From: Holosporales bacterium
Lineage (GTDB): Bacteria; Pseudomonadota; Alphaproteobacteria; RUG11792
Direction of reading: 5' to 3'
Assembly (NCBI GenBank): GCA_031275915.1
Contig: JAISOC010000034.1
Span: 1-6,691, forward strand
Length of the DNA stretch: 6,691 nt
The notes under the pieces: model-generated
What the model was told of the DNA's origin: nothing
Databases searched by the model: none
What the model saw: the letters and a program-made list of their open reading frames with translations, nothing else
Shown here: positions 6,252 through 6,691 of the stretch, one piece after another
Layout of the letters: each line of letters begins with the position of its first letter
How positions within the stretch are numbered: position 1 is the stretch's first letter
Translations under genes and position numbers: made by a program

Positions 6252-6390
6252 ATGGATAGGAAGAAAGAGAAGGTAGGAGTGTACGCTTGCTCACTCTGTT
6301 TGCTAACGCTACTTCTAACAGTTAGTTGTTAATGCCCAGGAAAATCCAGGCGAAATGCATAAAAAATACATTTTGGAAGATTTTTCTTAA
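6252..6390 (+). pseudogene. Possible frameshifted small exported protein
   Basis: From ATG 6252 the frame encodes 26 residues (MDRKKEKVGVYACSLCLLTL and LLTVSC) and stops at 6330-6332. It is a typical signal peptide with a basic start and hydrophobic core, ending at the point where the cleavage site should come. Removing one T from AGTTGTT (6324-6330) continues the frame as SVNAQENPGEMHKKYILEDFS with a stop at 6388-6390, giving 45 residues and a good signal-peptidase site (VNA before QE). AAGGA at 6236-6240 lies 11 bases upstream. This suggests a frameshift mutation, an assembly error or a remnant of a longer secreted protein. The alternative is a stand-alone 26-residue membrane peptide ending in Cys. 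Confidence 0.35.
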
Positions 6391-6449
6391 AAAAGTTTTC
6401 ATTTATTAACGGAAAATTAACCTTTTTATGTTATTTTTTTCCATCCGTA

Positions 6450-6487
6450 ACCCCCGCCCGCCACCTTGGGGGCTCGAGCTCACCCCT
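6450..6487. repeat. GC-rich island with CCCCC/GGGGG inverted repeat
   Basis: This 38-base stretch has 29 G or C, between AT-rich flanks. CCCCC (6451-6455) can pair with GGGGG (6468-6472) over a 12-base loop, and the overlapping palindromes GCTCGAGC and GAGCTC follow. The minus strand shows spaced G-runs (GG, GG, GGG, GGGGG), a possible G-quadruplex. There is no T-run after the stem on either strand, so it is not an ordinary intrinsic terminator. Confidence 0.5.
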
Positions 6488-6509
6488 TCATCTATGCACC
6501 AGCACAGCT

Positions 6510-6524
6510 TCAGCTTATCATAAA
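6510..6524 (+). repeat. Copy 2 of the 15-base direct repeat
   Basis: TCAGCTTATCATAAA, identical to 448-462. Here it lies just beyond the aldolase stop codon, on the strand opposite to that gene. Confidence 0.3.
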
Positions 6525-6539
6525 AAGATTAAGATTACG

Positions 6540-6691
6540 TTAATTTCTGGAAGATTTTTTACACAGCAATTTAATTTTTCTTTTTATAACGGATTTTGCA
6601 AGCTCTTTTGCGTGCATCAAATATTTTCTTGGATCTATATTAGTTGGATTATTTTGAGTATATTCAAGAATACCTGAGAGGAATGACAGTC
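6540..6691 (-). CDS. fba: Class II fructose-bisphosphate aldolase, C-terminal end only
   Basis: On the minus strand a frame enters at the right edge (first full codon at 6689) and runs 49 codons to TAA at 6540. The segment NPTNIDPRKYLMHAKELAKS matches the conserved C-terminal signature of class II aldolases (NP..FDPRKYL.PA..A), followed by a basic helix VIKRKIKLLCKK. These zinc enzymes reversibly split fructose 1,6-bisphosphate into two triose phosphates in glycolysis and gluconeogenesis. The catalytic part lies outside the window, so activity cannot be judged. The tail ends soon after the helix, without the longer extension (GTAG.A or similar) common in the family. It is convergent with ispDF. 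A related tagatose-bisphosphate aldolase is a less likely alternative. Confidence 0.75.
   Translation of the reverse strand, partial: LSFLSGILEYTQNNPTNIDPRKYLMHAKELAKSVIKRKIKLLCKKSSRN

Larger units (their letters stand above)
5922..6539. other. Unassigned 618-base spacer between convergent ispDF and the aldolase gene
   Basis: No recognised gene covers this stretch. It contains the ispDF terminator candidate and a chain of short plus-strand frames. These are ATG 5956-6045 (29 aa, stop overlapping the next ATG as TAATG), TTG 5991-6119, a TTG frame 6070-6276 (68 aa, ending KYSIWIGRKRR) and ATG 6252-6332. Imperfect hairpins lie at 6033-6063 (11-base arms with one mismatch) and 6101-6116 (TGTAC/GTACA). 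From about 6340 the sequence becomes very AT-rich, broken by a GC-rich island at 6450-6487. The minus strand has only very short frames. It may be a decayed gene, a small-RNA locus or a set of small genes; I cannot choose. Confidence 0.5.

Noticed and set aside
6302..6325. GCTAACGCTACTTCT resembling the start of a tmRNA tag
   Set aside because: The short frame would read ANATSNS and lacks the usual Ala-Ala end; no tRNA-like domain is nearby.
6471..6481. Adjacent XhoI and SacI sites suggesting vector polylinker
   Set aside because: Only two overlapping sites, with no further linker sequence or vector backbone around them; kept only as part of the GC-rich island.

Overview
The window looks like low-GC, compact alphaproteobacterial chromosome. 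Evidence is a PopZ/DUF2497 gene directly behind a tolC-type gene, a fused ispDF, an alphaproteobacterial-style single-Cys L36, and class II aldolase and thymidylate kinase genes. The AT-rich codon use, shortened or divergent enzymes and two exported low-complexity proteins would fit a host-associated lineage such as Holosporales or Rickettsiales, but that placement is inference. No rRNA, tRNA, CRISPR array, transposase or integrase was found.

Layout. 1-408 (minus) is the 5' part of a type IV pilin/pseudopilin-like gene running off the left edge. It is divergent from tolC (533-2014, plus), which is followed 19 bases later by popZ (2034-2534, plus). A convergent minus-strand block follows: an exported acidic protein (2664-3218), tmk (3291-3911) and an exported acidic-basic-acidic protein (3984-4415) with its own promoter, strong RBS and a clear Rho-independent terminator ahead of tmk. 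From about 4640 the plus strand carries a short promoter, rpmJ (4702-4827) and, 8 bases on, ispDF (4836-5921, TTG start). The last 150 bases hold the 3' end of a class II fructose-bisphosphate aldolase gene on the minus strand, convergent with ispDF.

The 618 bases between ispDF and the aldolase (5922-6539) are the least explained part. They hold several overlapping short frames, one with a near-perfect Shine-Dalgarno sequence and a TTG start, and one starting a signal peptide that becomes complete only if a single T is removed. They also hold imperfect hairpins and a sharply GC-rich 38-base island.

How the genes relate. TolC is the outer-membrane exit duct for export and efflux, and the PopZ-like protein is a polar organiser. 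IspDF makes isoprenoid precursors by the MEP pathway, tmk supplies dTDP, rpmJ a ribosomal protein, and the aldolase serves central carbon metabolism. These are housekeeping functions. I see no convincing new multi-gene system. The items most worth a second look are the paired exported disordered proteins around tmk, the unusual IspF active-site region, and the 5922-6539 segment.
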